Shown: positions 1 through 10,110 of the stretch, in pieces
Layout of the letters: each line of letters opens with the position of its first letter
Numbering within the stretch: the first letter of the stretch is position 1
NCBI GenBank assembly: GCA_030323885.1
Contig: CM059198.1
Location: forward strand, 15,848,462-15,912,461
Source of the DNA: Branchipolynoe longqiensis
Lineage: Eukaryota; Annelida; Polychaeta; Phyllodocida; Polynoidae
DNA: 64,000 nt
Direction: 5' to 3'
Notes under the pieces: generated by a model
What the model was told of the DNA's origin: nothing
Database searches by the model: none
What the model saw: only the letters and a program-made list of their open reading frames with translations
Made by a program: the position numbers and the translations under genes

Positions 1-110
1 CCCGGCATGCATTATTATTAGGATAGGGCGAGGGGCAGGGGAATGGGGAAGACTAATTATCGGCGATTAAAATTTACCCTGCTTAATCAACTAATGCACA
101 AAATCAAACA
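1..110 (+). repeat. Partial SINE-like dispersed repeat
   Basis: The segment shares the order 'attaggatagggc', 'ggggaagac', 'aatcaactaatg' with 300-400 and 53390-53492. It is the trailing part of a dispersed repeat cut by the window start. No coding potential was seen. Confidence 0.5.
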
Positions 111-169
111 ATCAAAAAACGTGTGAAAACAAACAAACAAGTTAAATGCCACTAGCTGACTTTCACCCT

Positions 170-400
170 CAATGATGGGGGATGGCTGAATGAGTTGACC
201 TCCCACCTCCTGTGTTGGTAGGTCATGGGATCATAACCCCCAGTTTTGAACCTTGGTCGAAAAATCCAATGACTTATAAATTTATACTTGTCGCTACCTA
301 CCCTGGCATTCACCTATGATAGGGCAAGGGAAAATGGAATGAGGAAGACCAATTGTCCGCCATTAAACATTCCCCTGCTAAATCAAGTAATGTACCCCCC
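170..400 (+). repeat. SINE-like dispersed repeat, second copy
   Basis: It runs from 'ggtcatgggatcataac' through 'atgacttataaa', 'cttgtcgctacct' and 'gatagggcaaggg' to 'aatgtacccccc'. The same order recurs at 53283-53492. The middle part resembles the abundant tRNA-headed SINE of this window, and the 3' part differs, so it may be a subfamily with a different tail. Confidence 0.55.
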
Positions 401-609
401 GAAAAGTTTATGTTGGGGGCGGGGGGGGGGGGGGGGGACTGGAGTGAAATTGGTGGTAAAGTTCGGTGGAGTTGTGAGTTGCACAGGCGACACAGGTCCA
501 CGGTCGTTGACTTATTGATGTTCACATACCAGTGTTCGTCACAAATGGTACCACACCGGTAGACGCGGCCTTCTAGCAGTCGCAGCGACCAGAAGCCACT
601 GCACGATCT
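401..609. other. Non-coding stretch with a G homopolymer
   Basis: A run of about 20 G residues sits near 417-438. Short reading frames across it are low-complexity glycine or proline runs and are not credible genes. Nothing else is recognised. Confidence 0.6.
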
Positions 610-700
610 CTTTTTTTTTCTCAAATTTTTTCAAATTTTTATTCCAGTTGAATAACATCTTTTTTTCAGCACCGAGGCGCAGGTCTTCCGGCCTTAACAA
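610..700 (-). mobile_element. LINE 3' terminus
   Basis: Read on the minus strand it contains GGCCGGAAGACCTG, then GTGCTGAAAA, then ATTCAACTGGAATAAA, then an A-rich end. This is the same terminal signature as the LINE ending at 35630 and the fragments at 23466, 25575 and 27580. It is a severely 5'-truncated insertion. Confidence 0.65.
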
Positions 701-930
701 TTATAGTGCATATGAACTATTTATGGATGAGACGATGCGATGGTATCAACAATAGAGACAGTAGTAGGTTAAAATGCACCTGGGCGGCTCGGGCCGCAGA
801 CAGTACCTGGCCGCCATTGCAAATGCTGGTCCCCCCCCCCCCGGCTTCTCAATTCCGAGTGATCTTGTTTGTTTGTTTGTGTGTTGGAGTTTTACTCTTT
901 GTTTATAATGAATTTATTTAGCCTGCCCAT
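701..930. other. Stretch with nothing recognised
   Basis: There is a C homopolymer near 829-842 and a GTTT-rich tract near 865-905. No gene or repeat boundary is seen apart from 'gcccataat' near 925, which also occurs at the start of the dispersed repeat near 42760. Confidence 0.4.
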
Positions 931-1149
931 AATTCAAGAAGCGGAGGCGGACTACTATAATAAGGCCTTTATTAGGTGTCAAGTTTAGTTAAGTTCAGGC
1001 TAACATAATGGTTCATTAATCAATGTCATAGTGAAAGTAGTGTAATCAATCAAACCAGTGTCATAAGGACCAGTTGAGTAGTAGGCAAGGTATCAATCAG
1101 TGGCATCTAATCATTAAAGCAGTCTAATCAATCAATGTCATCTATTCAG
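931..1149 (-). repeat. Terminal direct repeat of the Ngaro-like element, copy 1
   Basis: The copy from 'attcaagaagcggaggcggactac' to 'catctattcagga' matches 1756-1979 at most positions. The shared AATCAATGTCAT and GTCATAAGGACCAGTTGAG blocks are easily seen. Its continuation is displaced to 1464-1513 by a SINE insertion. Confidence 0.75.
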
Positions 1150-1463
1150 GAGGGTTTTTTTCTTGAAGATTTATACTGCCTATCATGGATAAGCCTTAAT
1201 AGGCTTGTTTTCACCATTAGACAGCTTGTCGATAGAAAGCCTGAGCCGACACCTTTACCGACCCAGGGGATTTTTAACCTCCCACACCACATAGACATGG
1301 TATGAGAACAACTGGCCTTTGATGATGCTGTAAGTTATACACAGCGGTGGAAATCCAAATTGGCAGAGGTGAGGGCACAGGGAATCGAACCACTGACCTT
1401 CAGATTAGGAGTCCGACCTAGAAAAAAGTCAGACACTCTAACCACTCCGCCACAGAGAACACC
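1150..1463 (-). mobile_element. tRNA-headed SINE (family 2), inserted in the Ngaro repeat
   Basis: Read on the minus strand it begins with CTCTGTGGCGGAGTGGTTA (A-box-like) and has GGTTCGATTCC (B-box-like) about 50 bases later. It ends CTTCAAGAAAAAAACCC. The same element lies on the plus strand at 9151-9452. It interrupts a repeat that is continuous at 1979/1980, so it arrived after the Ngaro element. No clear target-site duplication was seen. Confidence 0.75.
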
Positions 1464-1513
1464 ACAGTTGTAGTCCAGCAGTTAAATTCGATCCATTCCC
1501 TCCAGCCACTCAA
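1464..1513 (-). repeat. Distal part of Ngaro direct repeat copy 1
   Basis: The block 'gttgtagtccagcagttaa' followed by 'cactcaacc' matches 1980-2029. In the second copy this block directly follows the 1756-1979 repeat, which proves the SINE at 1150-1463 is an insertion. Confidence 0.7.
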
Positions 1514-1755
1514 CCCCGCCCTACCTACCACTTAATGCGGATGCGTGGGCGGCAAAATTTGGGGGAGGTCAGCTCATGTGGTCAGAGCGGCGTCTTGAGT
1601 AGAAGTGCCTGGGCCATAGACGTGCCGGAAGGGCACGTTTCAGGCTCGTGGTTCCGAGGAACGGCACCAGGGTGTCAGTTTGAGTCCAAGCCAACAGGTG
1701 TAGGCACCAGTAGTCCTCTCACCATGCCAGAACTACCCATGTTGTGGGGGCAGCA

Positions 1756-2029
1756 TGAACAATTCAAGACACAGAGACGGACTACTTTAATAAGGCCTTT
1801 ATTAGGTGTCAAGTTAGGTAAGTTCAGGCTAACATAATGGTTCATCAATCAATGTCATAGTGTAAGTAGTGTAATCAATCAAATCAGCGTCATAAGGACC
1901 AGTTGAGGAGCAGGCAAGGTATCAATCAGTGTCATCTAATCAGTAAAGTAGTCTAATCAATTAATGTTATCTATTCAGGAGTTGTAGTCCAGCAGTTAAG
2001 TTCAATCCATTCCCCCAGGCACTCAACCA
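1756..2029 (-). repeat. Direct repeat copy 2 of the Ngaro-like element
   Basis: This is the uninterrupted copy of the repeat at 931-1149 plus 1464-1513. It overlaps the end of the tyrosine recombinase frame. The spacer at 1514-1755 could be the A2 block of a split-repeat arrangement, but no matching A1 block was found upstream of Gag. Confidence 0.65.
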
Positions 2030-2591
2030 AGTAAGGAGGAGAGTGCCTGGGGGGGCCGTGGTGAAGGCCGCCCTTAGTACATAGGCGTGCACTGCAGCGG
2101 ACCTCCAGTTTCCAACGTCGCAGATGTCGGCCATCACAACCCCGGCCCCCACACAAGCCTGGGTTGTACCTCTTCGTAGGCTGTGGAGCGTGATCCTACT
2201 TGGTTGGGTGTGTCCCAAGGCCAACAGTGCCAGTCTCAGGGCGTCAGTGAGGGTGCGCACATGGAGTGGGCTGCTGACGGAGGTCAGAAATGCGGGTCCT
2301 TCGGTATCGATGTGGATGCTGTTCTTGTAGGAATGCCAGGCTCGTAGCAGGCAGTAGTTGGAGCTCAGGATCCTCGGGAGCATGACCGAGTATCCGTCTG
2401 TAGCTGTTGCCCTCGTCAGTGATGTCTCGGCTGGAAATCGTATGGCATGCATTGTTCCTTGGTCCGGTTACCAGGAGGTTCCCCTGCTGTAACATTGTGA
2501 AGTAGTCCACCAGCAGGGCGGCTATGAGCACTCGGGCCCATTCTCCTGCCGCTGGTGGGGGACTTGCAGGAAGGACTGAGTGACGGCTCAT
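1967..2591 (-). pseudogene. Tyrosine recombinase of the Ngaro-like element
   Basis: The product would be the DNA integrase that inserts the circular retrotransposon intermediate without target-site duplication. The N-terminal part reads ALLVDYFTMLQQGNLLVTG (2591-2440) and the catalytic part lies in another frame from 2452. Catalytic motifs are visible: HSLRRGTTQA carries the H-x-x-R pair, and GNWRSAAVHAYV carries the nucleophilic Tyr. There is a frameshift near 2450 to 2420, where one frame gives DITDEGNSY and the other DGYSVMLPRIL. It follows RNase H of the same element after about 440 bases. The family assignment is firm and activity is not expected. Confidence 0.82.
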
Positions 2592-3027
2592 TTGATTATT
2601 GTGACCGGGTATGCGTCAAAGCCTTGTGTCTGTCCAATCATGAGTGAGACCCAGGTTCTCGCCCCGCTGAGGTAGTTGTTCACCACCCTGGGCACCAGGT
2701 GTGCCACATAGCCGAGGATGTTATATATGGTGGGCTTCGGCAGCCGTATCGCACATGCCTTGGTGTATTATAGGTAAGTTAGGACCTGTATCGTCTTGTT
2801 CTTCCAGGTTCCTTCCGCTGGTCCAGCCTTCAGTAGTGTCATGATGTCGTTGTGTCACTCGTTAGGTTGGCCTGGGAAGAGAGGGGCAGGTTATTATTCG
2901 ATCTTCCCAGTCTCTGCTGTGGTGTCGAGATGCCTGAGGTCATGAATCGTGCGGATTCGTTCCAGGTCGAGCTCATGCCACATTATGTCTGCCGTCTTGG
3001 CTGCCAATGTGTCGAACGCCCTCCTGC

Positions 3028-3380
3028 TTAGGGCATCGGCCAGCACAAGTTCCCTGGCTTGTGGGTGATCTGCATCAAGCAGGATCTTGTTGCTGCGAAG
3101 CGCCAGATCTCTCGCGCACAGGTGCAGAGGATCGGGTCCCTGCCGGCTCTGGTCTCCAGGACCGTCTGCGACGCTAAGTTGTCGGTGTTCATCTTGATGA
3201 TGCAGTTGTGAGCATCTTCTGGTGCGAGCTCGTGGAGGGCGAAGACTAGGTTGACCGCCTCCAGGCAGTTAATGTGGAGTCCGCTGGAAAGGTAGCGTTC
3301 AGTGTATGTCTCGCTGATGTTTTTGTCTTCGAGAAGGCTCCCGCAGTCAGCAGGGATGAGTCGCACTTGAGCCACTCAAG
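3028..3380 (-). pseudogene. RNase H domain of the Ngaro-like element
   Basis: This segment follows the RT thumb in a shifted frame. It reads AQVRLIPADCG, then SSGLHINCLEAVNLVFAL, then CIIKMNTDNLASQTVL, then ITHKPGNL. The E of NCLEA and the D of NTDN sit where the second and third acidic residues of retroelement RNase H are expected. The normal role is removing RNA from the RNA:DNA hybrid during reverse transcription. It overlaps the preceding frame by 130 bases, so an indel lies near 3300-3370. Confidence 0.7.
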
Positions 3381-4540
3381 CTTGTCAGGTGGGCATAGGA
3401 GGATCAGGCCATTGGTGGACTCCGCGTAGCGCATGAACCAGGTGACATCATCGACCAGTTCTTGGGTCACCTGGTGCTTCCCTTTGTAGGGGGCGTCTCT
3501 GAGAGTGGCGAGGATCCTGCTCATGAAATGCCTGGCCGGTTTCATGCAGTGCGCGACATACTGCAGGTGTCCCACAAGTCTCTGTATGTCCTTTCTCAAG
3601 GTTTTTGTGGTGGTTTTCCAGTGGGTGAACTCCTCGTGTATTTCTGTTAGTTTCTCGACTGGTATTTTTACTGTCATGTTTTCGGTGCAAATGTTTTTTC
3701 CGAACCAATCAATGGTGTGTTGGTGGGGTGCACTTGTCCGGGGAGAGGGCCAGACCCAGCTCTTCGGCCAAACTGAGCATGTCTAGGTATGCAGCGTTGG
3801 CCTCGGCCTTAGTGGCCGCCACCCCGAAGAAGTCGTCAAGGTAACAAAGTGCAAAATGCCCTTTCTTCCTTAGTAGGTACACGACGGAGCTAATGGTTCT
3901 CGCACATGCCATCGATGATGTGCGGCACCCAAAAGGCGGCGCAACATCGAAGTACGACTTCCCGTAGGCTCTTGCCAGGTCAGCCGCCCAGATGTAGGCT
4001 CCCTTGCCCAGGTTTGTCACCTCACACGCGAGGTCCATGATGCCAGGCAGCATGTATGTTGCTGGCCTACCTTGGTAGAATCCTCTGCGTATTCCCGCAT
4101 TCATGCTGGCTCCCCGTGGGAAGCTGAGGTCAACGATAACCCAGCACTAATCGGTGTTCTTCTTAGGCCGGGTCATCATCGGACTTGTCTGTGCCCAGTG
4201 TGTGAAAGGCGGTGAGTCGAAGGGGCCAAGTAAAGCTCCGAGACTCACCTCCCTCTCAACGTAATGGCGGATCCAATGCATGTGAGCGGCGTCTTCCCTG
4301 TGGTTGGCCACCACGGGGACCGGGGGGCGTTCGGCAGCATAGTCGGCGGGCCAACCAATTCAAGGTAGTCCACCAACTGCTTGTTGTGGTAGTCACAGAG
4401 CAGTGTGTCCACCTGCTTATCCTGAGTGCCGAGGGGATGGGGACCCATTCCGCTATGTAGTTGGGGAGGCCCGTGGCCCTAACCTGTTTGTATATTTCGT
4501 AATATGTCGTGTTCACCCAGGTGTCTGGTTCCGCTGTTGG
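3246..4540 (-). pseudogene. Reverse transcriptase of the Ngaro-like element
   Basis: The N-terminal fragment (4540-4256) reads YIAEWVPIPSA and then, in another frame, VDTLLCDYHNKQLVDYLEL, typical of the start of DIRS/Ngaro RTs. The frame continues as SPPFTHWAQTSPMMTRPKK and IVDLSFPRGASMNAGIRRG, with a stop codon near 4147. The palm carries ALCYLDDFFGVA, the Y-x-D-D catalytic box, near 3860-3830. The thumb region (3677-3400) has RLVGHLQYVAHCMKPARHF. At least two frameshifts and one stop are present. It is preceded by a proline-rich linker fused to Gag. Confidence 0.85.
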
Positions 4541-4581
4541 CCAGATCTTCAATAGTGTGTTTTTGTAGGAGAGCGCGGTGT

Positions 4582-4612
<31 letters not shown>

Positions 4613-5490
4613 TTGTAGGGTGATACCACCATGGTGTCGACATCGGCCAAGACGTCTACCAGGTCTTCGCAGGCCTGCCCGTGTGAGTAGCTCGTCAAGT
4701 GGCTGTCCATCATCATCCTTGTCGGATGAGGCTGTCCTCAGTGTGAGGTGGTCTCGGGCCCTTACGGCCGCCATGGGGGGGGGGGGGGGGGGGGGGGGGT
4801 GCTCCGTTACAGATGGAGCAGTGGGCCAGGACTTGTGGCGGGATGGGAGTGGCCTTTGTTCACTTTCATAGGGGGGTAGGTGTTCACATCCGGTTCTGGG
4901 TTGCAGGGTGTGTGATTGGGGGGCTGAGGTAATGGGGCGCTTCTGGTCTAGATACTGTGAGGGCATGAGGTGGGGGCGAGTAAGTGCGGGCTTTCGGATC
5001 TGGGTGGGTTGAGGGATGGCAGGGGGCTGCATCGTGATTGGCTGGCTGGTGGGTGGGCGGGGGGTGGGGGGCAGGGTGTTGACTTTGCGGAGTGGACGTT
5101 GGTAACTGGGTGCTTCCGGGTCCAATGCTGTCGGGGCTGGGGGAGGGGGTGTAACTAGGTACTTCCGGTGTAGGGGAGGTGCCGGCATACGGGTAAACGT
5201 TTACTTCTGGGTTGTGTGCAAGGGCCGTGGAGGGTGGCAGGAGGGGTGACGTGGGGTCATGGCCTGGCCCAGGTGTGCTAGGGGCAGAGATAGTGGGGGT
5301 ATGGGAGACCAGGGGTGACTCAGTTACAACAAAACAAATGGGCGACGATAGTGCGGCGGCTGGCCTAGTGGCCGGCATGCTGTTAATGAGTGAGGCAAGG
5401 TTCGTCTTTATCGGTGTCGTTTGCGGTGTCAGCATCAGGGGAATCCAGTGACACGCCGCTTAATGAAAATCCTGGTTTGTACTCTCGTCA
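4541..5490 (-). pseudogene. Proline-rich linker between Gag and RT
   Basis: The minus-strand frames here translate to Pro/Ser/Thr-rich sequence with no fold. Two G homopolymers on the plus strand (near 4597-4612 and 4776-4799) and a TG run make the frames unstable. This is probably an expanded low-complexity region of the retroelement polyprotein. The mirror-image plus-strand frames are shadows. Confidence 0.55.
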
Positions 5491-6787
5491 GAAGTGGCTG
5501 CCGCAGCTTTTTTCTCCAGTTGCCTGTGCTTATTGTTACAGTCCATCTCCTTTTGCACGTTGGCTTTGTGGTACTTATTGGCGCACCAGCCACACAGATG
5601 ACCCAGCCTATCTGGCATTAATCCATGAGTTGCACTGAAATCACAGTCCGCGCCCCAATTCCATTTATGGCACGGCCGCCCATCGGTTTCGGTGTTGAAG
5701 TCTGGGCGTTGGTACTGTGAGTATCCACCTGCTGTGGCGACCTCCTGTCATTTTGAGACTCTTGGGTCGTCTGCGCGGTGATTGGCTGAGGCGTGTCCAC
5801 CGCTAGTTTTGGCGGGCTTTCTGGCTTGGGTGCCACGGGTCCCAGTGAGGCAGGGATCCCACTGTACGTCTTTGATAACGTGTGTATCGCGCCAAGCCTG
5901 GGGTAGTCTGCCATCCTCGATCATTGTAAAGATCTTTTCGGACCACCCTAAGCAAGTGGCCAAGTCCCAGTCCGCAGCCATAATTGAGATTTTCTCCATG
6001 TGTTCCCATATGGGCATCGCCCATGACTTGGGGACTGCCGGGTCTTTGCACATCCTGCACAGCGCCGAGTAGTACTCATGCCACCTTGCCTTTACGATCT
6101 CCTCGTATGACGAACACCTGCGGCATCAGCTGCTTCCTACCTCTTTTCTTGTAGAAATTGTCTCCTGCCATGTCCAGGAGGCTGTCTATGGCTTCCCGGT
6201 GATCAGCCTCCCCATTGGAGGGGGATCGCCGTGTGTTGCGCGGCCTCCTATCGTACTAGTGTTCATTGTCGTCTCTGCTGGCCGTGTAGGTGTCGGGTGA
6301 GAGCCTACTTTGACTGGGTTACATTGAGCGCCTGCTGTGGGCATTATCCGGTGAGCGCGCACTCGGGTATGGGGAGCGGGGCCTCCTCCCATGTGCTGCT
6401 GCTGGTCGGCTCCTTGCGGTGTGGTTACTCCCCGATTACGGATATGCTAGGAAAACGTTTCCATTTGCTGACGGAAGATTCAACGGCGTCCATCCGATCC
6501 ATTAGTGTTGTTGTGGCGATTTGTAGCTCCTTGCTGAATGTATCGGCTATCATTTGCTTCAGTATCTCCACCTGTGCTTCGGCGGCGTCGTTGTTAACGG
6601 CGGTTGCTACGGCTGCGGCTTCCGGTCTTGTTACTACCGACCGTGGCCTTCCGCGTGCTCTCAATGTCCTGGGAGGGGTGTCTTGCTCCTCCATTGGTTC
6701 CTTCCTTTGGCGTTTAGTGGCCCTCGGTATCTTGAATGGAGTTATCAAAACATGGACAATGAATAAGTGTGTTAACGTTGTTTTCAC
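5490..6787 (-). pseudogene. Gag-like region of the Ngaro-like element
   Basis: The likely start is the Met at 6787. The first segment is basic (RATKRQRKEPMEEQD, LRARGRPRS) and then has an amphipathic stretch (VEILKQMIADTFSKELQ) suited to a coiled coil. A second segment near 6053-5800 reads WDLATCLGWSEKIF. Near 5660-5510 a frame gives WNWGADCDFSATHGLM, then HLCGWCANKYHKANVQKEM and then DCNNK, a Cys/His-rich zinc-binding-like array typical of Gag C-termini in DIRS/Ngaro elements. Several frame breaks separate the parts. Confidence 0.65.
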
Positions 6788-6855
6788 CGCTGGCCAGCAA
6801 AGTCCACAATTTGATTCAAATCTTTTGAGTTTTGTTATAGTAATAACTTAGGTTT
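6755..6855 (+). repeat. Dispersed repeat X, copy 1
   Basis: The segment 'aataagtgtgttaac.ttgttttcaccgctgg' and 'caatttgattcaaat' recurs at 17413-17515 and, shorter, at 42757-42820. It overlaps the presumed 5' end of the Ngaro-like element, so the other copies may be solo termini of that family. The core can pair as AAGTGT-gtta-ACACTT in the 17.4-kb copy. Confidence 0.5.
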
Positions 6856-6949
6856 TCTTGTTTCTTGTTTATTGGTTCAAATGTCTGTAGATTGCAAACA
6901 GTCCAAAATTCGGTTTTTGCCATACTTGTTAGTCCATTTACATGCGGTT

Positions 6950-7160
6950 ATGATAGGTACCGACCAGTGACAGTGACAGTGATCAATCATGGCAACTCTA
7001 TAGTTCTGCTGGAACCATAATCCGACATCCCACTCAGTCACAATTAATTAATGGCGAGCACTAGGCTAGGTAGTGACAATTCTCAATTTGGTAAGTCATT
7101 TGTTTCACTCGGTTGGGGTTCGAACCAAGGACACCTCCCCCTAGAGAAGCCAGCTGGATT
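6950..7160 (-). mobile_element. Diverged SINE (family 1)
   Basis: 'gtaccgaccagtgacagtg', 'ggcaactctatag', 'cccactcagtcacaatta', 'aggctaggtagtgac' and 'ttggggttcgaacc' occur in the same order as in the full copy at 50135-50477, with internal deletions. The B-box is on the minus strand. Confidence 0.6.
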
Positions 7161-7605
7161 GCCTCCTGTAACTTTACCTATATTTTGCGAGATACTAAAT
7201 GCTATTGCCACTTGACACAACATTAGCCAATTCAAAATCGAACCAGGGATCATTTTTACTGTCAATTGTCATTTGAAACAGATCTGATCATTTTGGAATT
7301 CCATGTAAATTACAATATAGGCATGTGAATGTGATAAACAAGACTGACAGAATAGATACCACCGGCTTTGTGCCAGGAATATGACCCTTGCTGCTGATAT
7401 AGTATATAAGATCAACAATCAATCAATGATCAGTAATAGCGATCACTACACTATTTTAAAAGTAACTGTTTTTAAAAGATAGAAATAACAATTTTATTTT
7501 ATATATATAAATATATACATACGTATATCCCGATGAATAATTCGTAGCATGTAGCTGTATATGGGGGGAACTCCAGATCTTATTACGCGCGATATCCGTA
7601 TATAT
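7161..7605. other. AT-rich stretch, nothing recognised
   Basis: It contains an AT-rich tract at 7495-7530. No splice-bounded coding segment or repeat match was seen. Confidence 0.5.
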
Positions 7606-8501
7606 AGATTAATTATGCGAGTACTTACATAGTACAGTTGATGCATAATTGGTGTTTCACCGAGTTCGAGGACTCGGCTATTTGTAGGACAGTGAGAGGT
7701 AGGCGTACCCCGAATCCAGCACCCTATACCTAATCTTACTTGAAATTATGCCTCATCCAAAATTGGTGAAAGAGAATATGTAGCACAATAGTAATCTTTC
7801 AGTCCAGTAAGAGCACTCTCCCTCCACCTTTCCCTGTGTAAAATTGTCCGATATATGAGATATGGGATATGGAGAACTCTGTATAATAAATTGCAACTTG
7901 TCTATAAAATGGTAAATGGTATGTAAAACCAAAGGCATATAAGGTATATATATATAAGGTTGGTGATCTATTACTAATTGGGAATAGAAATTGTGTATCA
8001 ATATAGTAGAGAGAGAGGGTCACTTCTTGACCTGAGAGAGGGTCACGTCTTGACATGTGGGACAGTCTTTGGGAAGTCGCCTCACATACCCCCTCCCCTC
8101 CAAGAGTTATTTCTGGATCACTGCACCAGATACAACAGGGCACTGTAGCCAGATCTAACCATGCCTTGGTAACAAGGATATTGAACCCTCATTGGTGGAT
8201 AGGGGAATGCCTGTTAGGGATTGGAAGACTGAATCATGTGATCACCACCATATTGTTCTTGAAACTATAAATACAATAAATCAGAGAGTCTCACTCTCCT
8301 ACCTTTCACTTTTTATCTACTTTCCTTCCTTACCTGTAGTGATTTCTTATTATTCTATCTACACCACTCAAACCGCCAGCCATCGACTTTACACCTGGGT
8401 TGGGTTGGGTGGGACTGTCCTACAAATAGTCGAGTCCTCGAACTTGGTGAAACACCAATTATGCATCAACTGTACTACGTAAGTATTCGCATAATTAATC
8501 T
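7606..8501. mobile_element. Inverted-repeat element with 88-bp arms
   Basis: The left arm 7606-7693 and right arm 8414-8501 are reverse complements with only about five mismatches, starting AGATTAATTATGCGA. The arms are outermost, as in a foldback or TIR element. The interior (7694-8413) has no credible frame but includes a promoter-like piece with 'ctataaatacaataaatc' near 8264. The block beyond the left arm, 'gtgagaggtaggcgtacc', recurs inverted near 13432-13455. Confidence 0.7.
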
Positions 8502-8582
8502 ATTTCACCTCGTTCTCGTACTCCTGGCTAATTATAGCACAGTGAGAGGTTTACATAGACATAGTTTTGATTACTAACTTAA

Positions 8583-9102
8583 GATATTCCGATAATGATG
8601 TTTTGGTGGGGGAATACAAATGTTCTACTTATGAAAAAGGTATATAGGGCCAGGTGGATAGATGTGTTTATGTAGTTGCTGGTGGTACTTGACTCATTGT
8701 AAATAGACATTGTGGTGCTAGTAAGATAGTGTGTAAGGGGCACTTGGAGCTCTACCCACTACCCCCTCCCCCTCTGTTAGTCACAGATCACCACACACTC
8801 AGCTCAGGGCAGGTGGTTACCAAAGGAGCCATGCCGCTTGGTGGTGGTGGGCAGATAACTGTAACCATAGGGACAGGGAATGCTTGATTCTCATTGGTAC
8901 AGCTGTAGATTTTTTATTCTCATTGGGAGAATGTGGTCAGGTGATATGCCATACTGGATCCATGTACCATATAAGAATAAACCTGAGGGCTTGGCTCTCT
9001 CTCTTCTTTCACTCTTTATCCTCTTCCTTTCTCTGTTTGCCTGTATTGATTTCACCATAGCCTGCCTACACAAACACAGATTCCAGCCGTGGACTTTACA
9101 TT
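8583..9102 (+). repeat. LTR-like dispersed repeat, copy 1
   Basis: It matches 12094-12610 over about 515 bases, for example 'aaaaaggtatataggg', 'gtgtaaggggcacttggagctct' and 'cagattccagccgtggacttta'. It carries 'gtaccatataagaataaac', a TATA-like and AATAAA pair, followed by a CT-rich run, as in LTR U3/R regions. No retroviral-type genes lie between the copies, so these may be solo LTRs. Confidence 0.6.
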
Positions 9103-9150
9103 AAGCCAATCTATTTATTTATCCCACAACTCTTAATGCCTAAGCAAGGT

Positions 9151-9452
9151 CGTTCTCTGTGGCGGAGTGGTTAAAGTGTCTGACTTTTTTCCAGGTCGCA
9201 CTCCTAATCTGAAGGTCGGTGGTTCGATTTCCCGTGCCCCCCATCTCTGCCAATTTGGATTTCCACCGCTGTGTATAACTTACAGTGTCATCAAAGGCCA
9301 GTTGCTCTCATACCATGTCTATGTGGTGTGGGAGGTTAAAAATCACTTGGGTCGGTAAAAGTGTAGACTTGGGCTTTCTATCGAAAACTGTCTAATGGTG
9401 AAAACAAGTCTATTCAGACTTATCCATGATAGGCATTATAAATCTTCAAGAG
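9151..9452 (+). mobile_element. tRNA-headed SINE (family 2)
   Basis: The head is CTCTGTGGCGGAGTGGTTA (A box) and GGTTCGATTTCCCG (B box). The tRNA-unrelated body runs from 'catctctgccaatttgg' to 'gataggcattataaatcttcaag'. The same element is at 1150-1463 on the other strand. It abuts the decayed recombinase gene at 9455. Confidence 0.78.
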
Positions 9453-9454
9453 GT

Positions 9455-10110
9455 CGTAGCCATATTGGTATTCTCCACTCTTTTGTTATAATGTCTAGCA
9501 AAAGCAACGGAAGTCTTTCAACCTGCATGTTAAGAATAGTCTTAATGGAACACCTAGCTTCCTTGTGTTGGAAGCAACTGCCCCTTTCATGGAGTGGGCC
9601 CCAACGGGAAGTGTCTATTCCAGCTAATTTTAGCACTGTGATTGTCAATCTTGTTAGTCTGTCTATAGAAATAGGTCCATGAGACATAATAAAGCTAAGC
9701 AACAACTGTTTGCTTTTCCTAATTTTCTCAGCACGAACAATGTAATATTTAATAGCTCTAACTACACACAGCTTCCTATCTTCAGGAAAAGCAGTTAATG
9801 TCACTGAGGACAAAGGGTCTCCTGTCCTGTTTGATTAAAAAGGTTTTGAGGTATAAAATTGCCTCTTCTCTTGACAACTCCAGTCTAGCAATGCTCAAAG
9901 CTAATACAGATTGGCTTCTGTGAGCCGTAATTAAGATTATCAGCAGAGCCACCTTAAACCGTAGATCTATGACATTTAAATGCTTATTGTCAGGCCAAGA
10001 CATCAAATTTAATTAAAGAAATGTCCCAAAATCTAAAATATTTGGCTTATGGGGGAATTCTCTCAAATACTGATTTGAGAAAACACTGTATCAGATAGTG
10101 CTTTCCTAAA
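9455..10110 (-). pseudogene. Second tyrosine recombinase, decayed
   Basis: The minus-strand frames reconstruct a phage-integrase-type recombinase distinct from the Ngaro one. SWPDNKHLNVIDLRFKVAL leads into LIILITAHRSQSVLALS, where the Arg of HRSQS fits the first catalytic Arg. Then CVVRAIKYYIVRAEKIRKS, LLLSFIMSHGPIS and VLKLAGIDTS follow. Past a frame change the 3' end reads AG, a stop where Trp is usual, KTSVAFARHYNKRVE, which supplies the catalytic Tyr. Stops near 10015-10060 interrupt the core-binding half. Proteins of this type come from Crypton or DIRS-like elements, and which one is not clear. Confidence 0.72.

Larger units (their letters stand above)
931..6850 (-). mobile_element. Ngaro/DIRS-like tyrosine-recombinase retrotransposon, decayed
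   Basis: On the minus strand the order is Gag-like region (6787 to about 5490), proline-rich linker, reverse transcriptase (about 4540 to 3400), RNase H (about 3380-3028) and tyrosine recombinase (2591-1967). That order defines the YR retrotransposons. No methyltransferase-like segment is visible between RNase H and the recombinase, which favours a Ngaro over a DIRS type. Frame breaks and stops separate the domains, so it cannot be active. Downstream of the recombinase lie direct repeats (2029-1770 and 1513-931) around a 256-bp spacer, as expected for the split repeats of this class. The 5' limit near 6850 is approximate. Confidence 0.8.

Noticed and set aside
4578..5451. Plus-strand Gly/Val-rich frames
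   Set aside because: They are shadows of the proline-rich linker of the minus-strand Ngaro-like element and of G homopolymers.
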